Source: JAICSD01 sp963836665 (GTDB taxonomy: Bacteria; Acidobacteriota; Vicinamibacteria; Vicinamibacterales; 2-12-FULL-66-21). Taken from it: DNA of 64,000 nt. Of the stretch, positions 8,473 to 17,743 are shown piece by piece (position 1 is the stretch's first letter; each line of letters begins with the position of its first letter). The notes under the pieces were generated by a model. The model did no database searches and had not been told where the DNA came from. It worked only from the letters and a program-made list of their open reading frames with translations. The stretch is taken from contig CAWIKL010000002.1 in the NCBI GenBank assembly GCA_963836665.1, positions 434,001 to 498,000 of the forward strand. Direction: 5' to 3'. The translations under genes were made by a program, and so were the position numbers.

Positions 8473-10908
8473 TTATCCGCCTCGCAGCGCGACCATCGGC
8501 TCGACTTGGGTGGCTCGTCGCACAGGAACGTAGCACGCGGCGAGCGTAGCGGCGGCGACCGTCACCGTGACCAGCCCGAGGATCACGGGGTCGCGCGCGG
8601 TGACCCCGAACAGCGCCCCCTGCAGTACCTGTCCCGACAACAGCGCGAGCGCCAGGCCCGCGGAGAGGCCGAGAGCGCCAAGCCGCGCCGCCTGCAACAG
8701 TACCAGCCCGCGAATGTCGCCGGGGGAGGCGCCGAGCGCAATGCGGACGCCGAACTCCGGCCCGCGCTGGCTCACGGCGTAGGCCATCACGGCGTAGACG
8801 CCGGCCAGCGCCAGCGTCAGCGCGACACCGGCGAACACCACTAGCAGGAAGGTCTGGAACCGCGAGCCCGCCGTCGTCAGCTCGATCGTCCGCGTCATTG
8901 TCGCGACGCGAACCGGCACGTCGGGATTGCGATCGGTGATGCGCCGGCGGACGCTGTCGCCGAGTGCGGCCGGATCTCCGGCATGGGTCCGCACCACGAT
9001 CGACAGTGCGGTTGCGTAATTGGGATGCTGCTCGAACGGCATATAGATCTCCGGCATCGCCGGGCGGGCTGGACCGCGCGCGCGGACGTCGCCGACCACG
9101 CCGACGATCGTCATGAAGTCGGGGCGATCCAGGCCGCATTGGATGCGGCGGCCGAGCGGGTCCTGGCCGGGAAACGACGTCCGCGCCAGCGCTTCGTTGA
9201 TGACCGCTACCGGCTGTGCCGGATAGGTGTCGGTGTCGGCGAGATCGCGCCCGCCACGGCGCGGCACGCCGAGCGTAGCAAAGTATCCCGGCGTCACGAC
9301 GTTGAAGAGCGCCTGCGGCGAACGGATGGAAAACGCTGTTGCGTCGCCGTCGACGCGATAGCCGCCGTTCGAGCGCAGAATGGTTGGCGGCGACGATGCC
9401 GCAGCCGCCGCCGTCACGCCGGGCAGCGCACGCAGCTCCGGCAGCAGGTCGCGATAGAACGCGACGGCCCGCGGCGCGTCCGTCGCGGTGCGGACCGGCA
9501 CCGATGTCTGCAGCACCAGGAGCTGCTCCGGCATGAAGCCCATGTCGACCGCGGCCAGCGCGGCGAGGCTGCGGGCAAGTAGCGCGGCGCCGGCGACGAG
9601 CACGACCGCCAGCGCGATTTCGACGACGACAAAGGCGCTGCGCGCCCACCCGCCGCGTGCGCCGACGGCCGATCCCTTCCCCCCTTGCCGCAGCCCGTCT
9701 GCGATCTGGACGCGCGATGCCTGCAGCGCCGGCACGAGCCCGAATAGCACGCCGGCGGCGAGCGCGATCCCGACGGCGAAGGTGAGCGCGGCGAGATCGA
9801 CACGGATTTCGTCGAGCCGCGGCAGGGTCGACGGCGCAAGCGCCACGAGCGCGACGATGCCGAGACGGGCCAGCCACGCACCGCATAGCGCCGCGGCGAC
9901 GCCGAGGACGACGCTTTCGGTCAGCAGCTGGCGAACGAGGCGGGCGCGGCTCGCGCCGACGGCGGCGCGGACGACCATCTCGCGCACGCGCGGGGTCACC
10001 CGCGACAGGAGCAGGTTGGCCACGTTCGCGCAGGCGATGAGCAGGACGAGGCCGACCGCGCCAAGTAGCATCAACAGCGTGCCGCGCGTCGATCCGACGA
10101 CCACCTCCTGCAGCGCTACGACCGAAGTCAGCTTGTCCTGATTGGCCTCCGGATACCGCCGTTCCAGGTTCTGCGCGATCGCCAGCAGCTCGGCATTCGC
10201 CTGCGCCACTGTCACGCCGTCGGCCAGGCGCGCAACGGTCTCGTAGTTGTGCGCCGATCGCGACGCGGTCTCGGAAAAGATCCACGCCGGCACGTAGACG
10301 TCCGCCGTCCCAGGAAAACGCTGCCGCGGTTCGAGCACACCGGTCACGGTGAACACACGGTCGCTGTATTTCAGGACCGATCCCACCGCTGCTGGAGTGC
10401 TGTTGAAGACGCGCTTCCAATAGCCATCGGTGATGACCGCCGTCAGGGCGCCGCCTGGCTGCCGCTCTTCGCGCGTCGGCAGGCGCCCAATCGACGTGCG
10501 CACGGCGAGCGCGTCAAAGAATGCCGGCGACACGGCGAACACCACCGCGTAGTCGGAGGCGTCGGTCGTCCGCACCGGCGCGGGCCCGCCGCGGAAGTAG
10601 GCGAGCGCCGCGAAACTGCGCGACTGCGCCTGCCAGTCGTGAAAATCGGGCGCCGACACCGAGGTCGAGAACCGGCCGGTCTTCGTCCACAGGTTGCCCA
10701 CCGCGACGAGGCGATCAGGAGACGGAAAAGGCAACGTCCTCAGCAGCACCGCGTTGACGACGCTGAAGATGGCGGTGGTGGCGCCGATGCCGAGCGACAG
10801 CGTGACGATGGCGGTGAAGGCGAACGCGGGGTGTCGCGCAAGACTGCGCCAGGCAAACCGAACGTCCTGCAGGAGAGCATCCATGCCGAGCAGTCCGTCA
10901 AAGGACAT
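8473..10908 (-). CDS. ADOP-type MacB/FtsX ABC transporter permease
   Basis: The core begins MDALLQDVRFAWRSLARHPAF, with family helix 1 (LSLGIGATTAIFSVVNAVLL). Two MacB_PCD/FtsX halves follow (VGLVLLIACANVANLLLSRV; VYAVMAYAVSQRGPEFGVRI), and it ends RRATQVEPMVALRGG. I place the start at the ATG at 10908, which has a GGTGG just upstream; the ATG at 10884 is an equally good start. The open frame extends to 11016, but that part has no family similarity. About 811 residues. The long N-terminal ADOP extension is absent and there is no PadR gene beside it. Confidence 0.87.
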   Translation of the reverse strand: MSFDGLLGMDALLQDVRFAWRSLARHPAFAFTAIVTLSLGIGATTAIFSVVNAVLLRTLPFPSPDRLVAVGNLWTKTGRFSTSVSAPDFHDWQAQSRSFAALAYFRGGPAPVRTTDASDYAVVFAVSPAFFDALAVRTSIGRLPTREERQPGGALTAVITDGYWKRVFNSTPAAVGSVLKYSDRVFTVTGVLEPRQRFPGTADVYVPAWIFSETASRSAHNYETVARLADGVTVAQANAELLAIAQNLERRYPEANQDKLTSVVALQEVVVGSTRGTLLMLLGAVGLVLLIACANVANLLLSRVTPRVREMVVRAAVGASRARLVRQLLTESVVLGVAAALCGAWLARLGIVALVALAPSTLPRLDEIRVDLAALTFAVGIALAAGVLFGLVPALQASRVQIADGLRQGGKGSAVGARGGWARSAFVVVEIALAVVLVAGAALLARSLAALAAVDMGFMPEQLLVLQTSVPVRTATDAPRAVAFYRDLLPELRALPGVTAAAAASSPPTILRSNGGYRVDGDATAFSIRSPQALFNVVTPGYFATLGVPRRGGRDLADTDTYPAQPVAVINEALARTSFPGQDPLGRRIQCGLDRPDFMTIVGVVGDVRARGPARPAMPEIYMPFEQHPNYATALSIVVRTHAGDPAALGDSVRRRITDRNPDVPVRVATMTRTIELTTAGSRFQTFLLVVFAGVALTLALAGVYAVMAYAVSQRGPEFGVRIALGASPGDIRGLVLLQAARLGALGLSAGLALALLSGQVLQGALFGVTARDPVILGLVTVTVAAATLAACYVPVRRATQVEPMVALRGG

Positions 10909-10962
10909 GCCACCGTCGAATCGCCGCCCGGGCGCCGCAAACCGGCATATGGTCCGGCCACG

Positions 10963-10978
10963 GTCGCGCGCGCGCGAC
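10963..10978. repeat. Alternating-CG palindrome
   Basis: GTCGCGCG and CGCGCGAC form a perfect 16-bp palindrome of alternating C and G in the 139-base gap between the MFS gene and the ADOP permease. It could be an operator or a Z-DNA-prone spot. Nothing else recognisable is seen in this gap. Confidence 0.3.
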
Positions 10979-11047
10979 GTCCACGTCCCGCCGGCGCAAC
11001 AGTGCCGGTGAACCATTTTCCGATCATGTTGGCGGCGAGACGGCGCG

Positions 11048-12334
11048 CTACCTCGTCAGGTCCGTGTCCTTGGTCTCGTGCGTAGCCAGCAGGCCGACAA
11101 GCGTGAGCGCGGCCATGGCCGTCAGGTAGAACCCGACGTAGCGCAGACCGTAGTGTTTCGCCAGCCAGGTCGCCGCGTACGGAGCCAGGGAGGCCCCGAC
11201 AATGCCGGCGAGGTTGAAAGTCAGCGAACTGCCGGTATAGCGCACGGCGGTCGGAAAGAGCTCGGACAGCGCCGTGCCGAGGGGCCCGTAGGTGATCCCC
11301 ATCAACCCCAGCCCAACCGCCATCGTCAACATCGCGCCCGCGGTGCCTGCCTGCAGCCACGGGGCGAGCACGAACCCGAAGGCGCCGATCGCGATGGTCA
11401 CGCCGATAAGCGTCGCGCGCCGCCCGGCGCGATCGGCAAACACCGCCGAGAGCGGGATGGTCAGCGCGAAGAACAGGATGCCGAACAGCTGGATCCACAG
11501 GAACTGCTGCCGCGTGAAACCGAGCACGCTGGTGCCCCAGTTCAGGGCGAAGACGGTCATCAGATAGAACAACACGAAGGTGGCGACCGACATCAGCGTG
11601 CCGCGGACGAGCGCGCCCGGATGCTGCGCGACCACCGTCGCCATCGGCAGCGTGACACGCGCGCGGCGCTCGACTGCGTCGCGGAAGACGGGCGTCTCGT
11701 GAATGCGCAGCCGCACGTAGAGCCCGACGATGACCAGGGCGGCGCTGGCCAGGAACGGAATCCGCCAGGCGAAGCGGAAGAACTGATCGTTGGTGAAGAG
11801 CGCTGTGATCAGCAGGAAGATGGCCGCCGAACAGGTGAAGCCGACAGGGGCGCCGAGCTGCGGGAACATCCCATACCAGGCGCGGCGGCCGGGCGGTGCG
11901 TTCTCGATCGCCAGCAGCACGGCGCCCCCCCATTCACCGCCGAGACCGAGCCCCTGCCCGAACCGGCAGAGCGCGAGCAGCAGTGGCGCCGCGACGCCGA
12001 TGCTGCCGTACGTAGGCAGCGCGCCGATCGCGACCGTCGAGATGCCCATCGTCAGGAGCGCGGCGACGAGTGTCGCCTTGCGGCCGACCCGGTCGCCGAA
12101 ATGACCGAACAACGCCGAGCCGACCGGCCGCGCGAAGAACGCGATAGAGAAGGTCGCCAGCGAGGCGAGCGTGGCTGCCGTCGGATCGGAGGCGGGGAAA
12201 AACAGCCGCGGAAACACCAGCACCGCGGCCGTGGCGTAAATGTAGAAATCGAAGAACTCGATGGCCGTGCCGATCAGGCTGGCGAAAAGGACCTGGCGGG
12301 GCGAGTTGACGGCCGCCTGCGCGCCGTCGCTCAC
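11048..12334 (-). CDS. MFS transporter, metabolite:H+ symporter (MHS) type
   Basis: This 428-residue protein starts at a GTG that overlaps the upstream gene's stop as GTGA. It has about 12 membrane helices and the two MFS loop motifs, GHFGDRVGRKATLV between helices 2 and 3 and FADRAGRRATLIGV in the second half. The N-terminus (IGTAIEFFDFYIYATAAVLVFPRLFF) and the stretch CRFGQGLGLGGEWGGAVLLAIENAP are typical of the MHS group, such as shikimate, citrate or proline/betaine proton symporters. The substrate is probably a small organic acid or sugar acid. Coupling with the sugar isomerase-like gene suggests linked uptake and processing (inference). Confidence 0.9.
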   Translation of the reverse strand: MSDGAQAAVNSPRQVLFASLIGTAIEFFDFYIYATAAVLVFPRLFFPASDPTAATLASLATFSIAFFARPVGSALFGHFGDRVGRKATLVAALLTMGISTVAIGALPTYGSIGVAAPLLLALCRFGQGLGLGGEWGGAVLLAIENAPPGRRAWYGMFPQLGAPVGFTCSAAIFLLITALFTNDQFFRFAWRIPFLASAALVIVGLYVRLRIHETPVFRDAVERRARVTLPMATVVAQHPGALVRGTLMSVATFVLFYLMTVFALNWGTSVLGFTRQQFLWIQLFGILFFALTIPLSAVFADRAGRRATLIGVTIAIGAFGFVLAPWLQAGTAGAMLTMAVGLGLMGITYGPLGTALSELFPTAVRYTGSSLTFNLAGIVGASLAPYAATWLAKHYGLRYVGFYLTAMAALTLVGLLATHETKDTDLTR

Positions 12335-13167
12335 TCGAACGCCTTGCGCAGCAGCGCGACCGTGATCGGGCCCTGGGTCGCGAGATCGGTCGTCGCGCCC
12401 TCCATACTGATCCGCTGGTCGTAACCGATGGCCTTCAGGCGGGCGAAAAACGGGGCGTAGTCGTATTCGTCCCACGCCTGAGGAAACACCCGGCCGTTCG
12501 GATTGGCGACATGCAGGTGGCGCAGGTGATCCTTCGCTCTCAGCACGATCGCCGGATCCTCGTGCTCGCTCGCCAGATGATAGAAGTCGATCATCAGCTG
12601 AAAGTTGGCATGGTTGACCGCTGTCACCAGATCCAGCCCCTCGGCCGCAGTGTTGACGATGTTGGTTTCCTCTTTCCGCAGCGGCTCGATCGTGACGACG
12701 ATCCCATGCGGCTTCGCCTGTTCGGCGGCGCGGCGGCTGAACTCGACCAGCTGCTTCCAGGCCTGGTCGCGCGGGAAGCCGTCGGGCACGCGGCGCGCGC
12801 CGCCGCTGCCAAACACCAGCACTTCGACGCCGAGCCGCGACAGCCGCGTCATGACCCTCTCCACGTGGGCCGCTTGCTGCTCGACGTCGATGTCAGGCCC
12901 GACCACCTTGATTGTCTGCGGCACGAAGAGGTTCGCCGTCGGCGTCGCGATGCCAGCCTGCGCGAGATGCGCCGCGACCGCCGCGAAGTCGGCGTCGCTC
13001 AACCCGGCGATTTCCGTCGCCGAGACCTCGATGTAGTCAAACCCCGCCGCCTTGGCCGCGTCGGCATTCTTGATTGAGGTGCAGTACCCGACCCGGACCT
13101 TGCCGGCCGCCGGCCCGCTGCCCGAGAGCGCGACTACACACACCACCGCCGCGAGTGCTGCTTTCAT
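12331..13167 (-). CDS. Secreted sugar phosphate isomerase/epimerase-like TIM-barrel protein
   Basis: The 278-residue product has a signal-like N-terminus (residues 1-22). It is then an AP-endonuclease-2/xylose-isomerase-like TIM barrel: VRVGYCTSIKNADAAKAAGFDYIEVS, VTIEPLRKEETNIVNT (metal-site Glu), FQLMIDFYHLASEHEDP (Asp, His) and RHLHVANPNGR (His), with a C-terminal SMEG carrying the last Glu. These are the usual metal ligands of the fold, so it is probably active on a sugar or sugar derivative. Export of such proteins is common in Planctomycetes and acidobacteria. It is translationally coupled to the MFS gene. Confidence 0.85.
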   Translation of the reverse strand: MKAALAAVVCVVALSGSGPAAGKVRVGYCTSIKNADAAKAAGFDYIEVSATEIAGLSDADFAAVAAHLAQAGIATPTANLFVPQTIKVVGPDIDVEQQAAHVERVMTRLSRLGVEVLVFGSGGARRVPDGFPRDQAWKQLVEFSRRAAEQAKPHGIVVTIEPLRKEETNIVNTAAEGLDLVTAVNHANFQLMIDFYHLASEHEDPAIVLRAKDHLRHLHVANPNGRVFPQAWDEYDYAPFFARLKAIGYDQRISMEGATTDLATQGPITVALLRKAFE

Positions 13168-13175
13168 GCGCGGGA

Positions 13176-13181
13176 ATTATA
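13176..13181 (-). promoter_or_regulatory. Perfect -10 hexamer (TATAAT) before the TIM-barrel gene
   Basis: A consensus TATAAT on the minus strand lies 8 bases before the ATG, with no room for a ribosome-binding site. It implies a leaderless transcript for the TIM-barrel and MFS operon. No good -35 element is evident. Confidence 0.6.
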
Positions 13182-13261
13182 CCGGGAGCCGACTCCTGAA
13201 CGGCGACGCGGTGGACGCGGCCATCTCCTGATGTGAACGTCTTGGCCGCAGCGAGCAGCCC

Positions 13262-15073
13262 CTAGCGGTAGCCGGCCGCCTGCAGCTCGAACAGCTGGGC
13301 ATAGCGGCCCCGGGCACGGAGCAGCTCGTCGTGCGATCCGACCTCGGCAACGCGGCCGTCGGCGATCACCGCGATGCGATCCGCGATCCGCACCGTCGAG
13401 AAGCGATGCGAGATGACGACACCGATGCGGCCGCGGAGGTTGTCCTTTAGCTCGGCGAAGATCGCGGCCTCCGCCTCGGGATCGAGTGAAGAGGTGGGCT
13501 CGTCGAGAATCCAGACGTCAGCGTCGCGATACATGATCCGCGCCAGCGCCAGGCGCTGCCACTCGCCGCCCGACAGATCGTGCCCCCCCTCGAACAGGCG
13601 GCCAACCTTGGAATCGAGCCCTTTCGGCATGCGTGTGAGCAGCCACTCACTGCGCGCGTCGTGCAACGCCTCCACCACCCGATCGTCGTCGATCGGCGCA
13701 CCGGGGCGCCCCATGATCACGTTCTCGCGCACCGACAGCTCGTAGCTGGCGTAATCCTGAAACAGCACGCCGATGCGGTTGCGCAGCACTTCAGGATCGA
13801 GCTCGCGCAGATCGATGCCGCTGACGCGGATCGCCCCGGCGCCCGGATCGTAGAAGCGCAGCAGCAACTTGACGAGCGTGCTCTTCCCCGCCCCGTTCTC
13901 GCCGACAAGCGCCACCAGCTCGCCGGCTCGGATGTGCAGGTCGAGATCCACGAGCGCAGTGCCGCTGCCGCCGGGATAGGAAAACGAGACGTGCTCGAAG
14001 TCGACCGCGTCGATGCGCGGTACATGGATCGCTCGCGGCGCAGCAGGGATGGGCACCAACGGCTCGATCGAGAGAAACGAGAAGTAGTCGTCGAGGAAGG
14101 TCGTGTGCTGATCGACGGCGACGAAGGTACTCGAGATAGTGCCGAGCGTGCCGGCAACCGACGCGAAGGCGCCGATGACCAGGACGACGCCCCCGGGTGA
14201 AATCGTTCCGCTCATGCCGCGCCAGGCCACGAACACGTAGGCGGCGGCCAGCGTCGTGCCCCCGATCAGTCCGGTCAGGAGCGAGATCCGGCTGGCCGAG
14301 CGAAACATCCGCTCGCGCAGGGCGAAGAGCTCCTCGGAGAGGGCGCGATGCCGCTCGAGCAGGTACTCGGGCAGGACGTAGGCACGGATTTCCTTGGTCG
14401 TGCGCGGTTGCACCAAGAGGTCCCCGAGATATTCGCGCTCGCGCTCCTCCGGCGTCTCGCGGTAAAACATCTCGTACATCTTCACAGTGATGCGGCTTTC
14501 GAGCGCCAGCGAGACGAGCGGCGAGAGCAACGCCAACAGCACCAGCAGCCAGTGCAGACTGGCCAGCAGCCCCGCCATCAACACGATCGACACGACGTTG
14601 CTCGAGAGGCCGAGCACCGACCAGGTGAGATCGCCAGGACGCCACGATACGTCACGCTTGGCGCGGGCCAGGCGATCGTGCCAGTCGGAGTTGTCGAAAT
14701 GGCCGAGATCGACGCGCGACGCCTGCGCCAGGAGGCGCCGCTCGGCTTCGAGCTGCACCCGCCGGACGAAGAGGTTGCGCCCGTAGCCAATGTAGGCACC
14801 GAGCGCGCGCTGCAGCGCGGTCGCCAGCCACAGTCCGATGAGCACCGGCACCATGTTTCGAAACGTCGTGCCAGCCGTCCGCACCGCCACGATCTGGTTG
14901 ACCAGGCGCGCGCCCAGGTAGACGGTCACCGGCGGCATCGCGGCGCCCAGCATGCCAAGCAGCGTGTAGCGGACGAGCGCGCGCGGCGACGCAGTCCAGG
15001 CCAGCTCGAGACCGAGCTGCAGGTTGCGCCGGACGCGCCGCGCCCGTCCCGGCACTGAGGTATCGGCGGGCAT
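13262..15073 (-). CDS. ABC exporter, fused membrane and ATPase domains
   Basis: The start at 15073 (MPADTSVPGRARR) is supported by a TATGAT hexamer 9 bases upstream; the frame stays open further up without similarity. The 603-residue protein has an N-terminal six-helix ABC exporter domain (residues ~25-330) and a C-terminal nucleotide-binding domain: Walker A GENGAGKST, signature LSGGEWQRLALARI, Walker B VWILDEPTSSLD and switch His in ISHRFSTVR. The 'WQR' signature is shared with the two exporters at 20-24 kb. The single gene suggests a homodimer. Substrate unknown; peptides or lipids are the usual range. Confidence 0.92.
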   Translation of the reverse strand: MPADTSVPGRARRVRRNLQLGLELAWTASPRALVRYTLLGMLGAAMPPVTVYLGARLVNQIVAVRTAGTTFRNMVPVLIGLWLATALQRALGAYIGYGRNLFVRRVQLEAERRLLAQASRVDLGHFDNSDWHDRLARAKRDVSWRPGDLTWSVLGLSSNVVSIVLMAGLLASLHWLLVLLALLSPLVSLALESRITVKMYEMFYRETPEEREREYLGDLLVQPRTTKEIRAYVLPEYLLERHRALSEELFALRERMFRSASRISLLTGLIGGTTLAAAYVFVAWRGMSGTISPGGVVLVIGAFASVAGTLGTISSTFVAVDQHTTFLDDYFSFLSIEPLVPIPAAPRAIHVPRIDAVDFEHVSFSYPGGSGTALVDLDLHIRAGELVALVGENGAGKSTLVKLLLRFYDPGAGAIRVSGIDLRELDPEVLRNRIGVLFQDYASYELSVRENVIMGRPGAPIDDDRVVEALHDARSEWLLTRMPKGLDSKVGRLFEGGHDLSGGEWQRLALARIMYRDADVWILDEPTSSLDPEAEAAIFAELKDNLRGRIGVVISHRFSTVRIADRIAVIADGRVAEVGSHDELLRARGRYAQLFELQAAGYR

Positions 15074-15082
15074 CGCCCGACC

Positions 15083-15088
15083 ATCATA
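15083..15088 (-). promoter_or_regulatory. Probable -10 element of the ABC exporter gene
   Basis: TATGAT on the minus strand lies 9 bases before the ATG at 15073, consistent with a leaderless or near-leaderless transcript. The rest of the 126-base gap to the divergent ADOP gene shows no clear palindrome. Confidence 0.45.
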
Positions 15089-15199
15089 CCGGCGCCCCTG
15101 CGCGGCGAGGCCCCCAACCTGTTTGTTAACCGTTCCGTCCAATCTCCGTAGTGCTAGGCGCAGAGCGCGACGGATAATGCAGCGAACAGGGAGAGACGA

Positions 15200-17743
15200 A
15201 TGCTGAAGGACTTGCGCCACGGTGTGCGCATGCTGTTGCAGGCCAAGGGATGGACGGCGGTCGTCGTCTTGTCGCTGGCGCTGGGGATCGGGGCGAACGC
15301 GGCGATCTTCAGCGGCCTCAACGGGCTGCTCCTGACCAAGATTCCCGCAAAGGATCCCGACTCGCTGGTCCGCCTGCGCTGGGTCGGCCGCAACGACATG
15401 CAGACCAGCTCGAGCGACTACGGGTCGGTGAACCGCGCCGCCTACGGCGACCAGAACGTCCGCACCACCTTTTCCTACGCGCTCTACAAGCAGTTCGTCG
15501 GCGACAACCGCACCATGACGGACCTGGCGGCGTTTGCGCCCTTCAGCCGCGTCAATCTCGTCGCCGATGGCCAGGCGGAGCTGGCGCAGTCGTTCATCGC
15601 GTCGGGCAACTACTTTCAGGTGCTGGGTCTCGGCGCGCGGCTGGGGCGAACCATCGTCCCCGAGGACGATCGCGCCGACGCGCCGCCGGTCGCGGTCATC
15701 AGTTCGAAGTTCTGGCACTCGCGCTTCGGCACCGATCCCGCGGTCGTCGGCAAGGTGGTCCGCGTCAGCAACGTGCAGGTGACCATCGTCGGCGTGCTGC
15801 CGCCCGACTTCACCGGCGTGCAGCAGCCGATGGCGGAAGCCCCTGACATCACCGTAGCGCTCGCCCTCGAGCCGCAGCTCGAGACCACCTCCGGGCCGTC
15901 GCAGATCTCACAGCCGACCTACTGGTGGCTGCAGATCATGGGACGGCTCAAGCCGGGCGCCACGCCGGCGCAGGTGCAGGGCAACCTCGAAGGCGTGTTC
16001 CAGAGCACGGCCCGCGCCGGCCTTGACTCATACTTGAAAGGCCTGAACGATGCCGAGCGGGCAACCTCGCGCAACCGCGACCGCACGCGCGTCCCGCATC
16101 TGCTCGCCGAACCGGGGGCGCGTGGCATCTACGACGTCAACAACAACGATCTGCAGGCGGCGACGATCCTCACCGTAGTCGTCGCCCTGGTATTGCTGAT
16201 CGTCTGCGCCAACGTCGCCAACCTGCTGCTCTCGCGCGCGACGACGCGGCAGAAGGAAATCTCAGTGCGACTCTCACTCGGCGCGACGCGGGCGCGCCTC
16301 GTCCGGCAGCTGCTCACTGAAAGCCTCCTCCTCGCCGCGATCGGCGGCGGCCTCGGCATGGTGGTCGCGTACTGGGGACGGGCGCTGATGCCGACGTTTC
16401 AGGGCCAGGCGCCGCCGCTCGATTGGAAGGTCCTGATCTTCGTCGCGGCGGTGACACTGCTCACCGGTGTCCTCTTCGGAATCGTGCCGGCCCTGCGCGG
16501 CACGGCCGTCAACGTCAACGCCGCTCTGAAGGAGACGAGCCGGAGCGTTGTCGGCGGCCGGAGCCTGGTGGGCAAGGCGCTGCTGGTCGTGCAGGTCGCG
16601 ATCTCGCTGGTGCTGCTCGTCGGCGCCGGGCTGTTCCTGCAGACGCTCAGCAACCTTCGCCGCGTCGACGTCGGCTTCGATCCGCAGAACCTCGTGCTCT
16701 TCCGCATCAACCCCTCGCTCATCCGCTACGACGAAAAACGGATCGCGCCGTTCTACACCGATCTGTTGACACGCATCGGCACCTTGCCAGGGGTGCGCGG
16801 CGCGGCGATGTCGCAGCCGGCGCTGCTCTCGGGCAGCATCAATTCCACCAGCATCTTCGTCCAGGGCCGCTCATATCCGCAGGGACGACAGACCGACCTC
16901 AACAACAGCATCAACCGGCTGGTGATCTCGCCGAACTTCTTCGACGTGATGGGGATTCCGGTCGTCGCCGGCCGCGGTTTCACCAAGCGCGATACGGCGA
17001 CGTCACCGAAGGTCGTGGTGATCAACGAGGCGGCGGGCCGCAAGTATTTCCCTGGCGAGAACCCGCTCGGACACCACTTCGGTTCGAGCCCTGAAAACGC
17101 GGCTGACCTCGAGGTCGTCGGCGTGCTACGCGACGCCAAGTACAACAGCGTCCGCGATGAGGCGCCGCCGACGATGTATCAGCCCTACCTGCAAACGCGG
17201 CTGTTCAACGCGACCGTGGAAGTGCGCACCGCGATGGCACCCGCCGGCGCGATGACGGCCATCCGCGAGGCCGTGCGCCAGATCGATCCGAACCTCCCGG
17301 TCACCGACGTCTCGACACAGATCGAGCAGGTCGAGAAGCGGTTTCAGCAGGAAAAGCTCTTCGCGCAGGCCTACGCGCTCTTCGGCGGCGTGGCGCTGCT
17401 GCTCGCCTCGATCGGCCTCTTCGGCCTGATGTCCTATAGCGTCGCGCGCCGCACGAACGAGATCGGGATCCGCATGGCTCTCGGCGCCCAGCGGGTCGAC
17501 GTGCTCGGCCTGGTCATGCGTGAGTCCATGCTGCTGGTCGCAATCGGCGTGGTCGCCGGTCTGACCCTCGCGCTGCTCGCCGCGCGTCTGGTGACGACAC
17601 TCCTCTACGGCCTGCCGCCGCGCGATCCAATCACGATGGCGGCCGCCGTCGCCGTGATGGCCGCCGTCTCGGCGCTCGCCGGTTACTTGCCTGCCCGACG
17701 AGCGTCCCGTGTTGACCCGATGGTCGCGCTGCACTACGAATAG
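15200..17743 (+). CDS. ADOP-type MacB/FtsX ABC transporter permease
   Basis: The ATG follows a good ribosome site (AGGGAGAG, five bases before). The 847-residue product begins directly with MLKDLRHGVRMLLQAKGW and helix 1 (LALGIGANAAIFSGLNGLLL), without the ADOP N-terminal extension. It has two MacB_PCD/FtsX halves (VALVLLIVCANVANLLLSRA; LFGLMSYSVARRTNEIGIRM) and ends PARRASRVDPMVALHYE. It is the fourth ADOP permease here. Its last ten bases overlap the 3' end of the convergent cyclase gene. No PadR gene or operator lies upstream. Confidence 0.9.
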   Translation: MLKDLRHGVRMLLQAKGWTAVVVLSLALGIGANAAIFSGLNGLLLTKIPAKDPDSLVRLRWVGRNDMQTSSSDYGSVNRAAYGDQNVRTTFSYALYKQFVGDNRTMTDLAAFAPFSRVNLVADGQAELAQSFIASGNYFQVLGLGARLGRTIVPEDDRADAPPVAVISSKFWHSRFGTDPAVVGKVVRVSNVQVTIVGVLPPDFTGVQQPMAEAPDITVALALEPQLETTSGPSQISQPTYWWLQIMGRLKPGATPAQVQGNLEGVFQSTARAGLDSYLKGLNDAERATSRNRDRTRVPHLLAEPGARGIYDVNNNDLQAATILTVVVALVLLIVCANVANLLLSRATTRQKEISVRLSLGATRARLVRQLLTESLLLAAIGGGLGMVVAYWGRALMPTFQGQAPPLDWKVLIFVAAVTLLTGVLFGIVPALRGTAVNVNAALKETSRSVVGGRSLVGKALLVVQVAISLVLLVGAGLFLQTLSNLRRVDVGFDPQNLVLFRINPSLIRYDEKRIAPFYTDLLTRIGTLPGVRGAAMSQPALLSGSINSTSIFVQGRSYPQGRQTDLNNSINRLVISPNFFDVMGIPVVAGRGFTKRDTATSPKVVVINEAAGRKYFPGENPLGHHFGSSPENAADLEVVGVLRDAKYNSVRDEAPPTMYQPYLQTRLFNATVEVRTAMAPAGAMTAIREAVRQIDPNLPVTDVSTQIEQVEKRFQQEKLFAQAYALFGGVALLLASIGLFGLMSYSVARRTNEIGIRMALGAQRVDVLGLVMRESMLLVAIGVVAGLTLALLAARLVTTLLYGLPPRDPITMAAAVAVMAAVSALAGYLPARRASRVDPMVALHYE

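Noticed and set aside
15074..15199. PadR-type operator before the fourth ADOP gene
   Set aside because: No ATGTA/TACAT-type inverted repeat is present in the gap, and no padR gene is adjacent.
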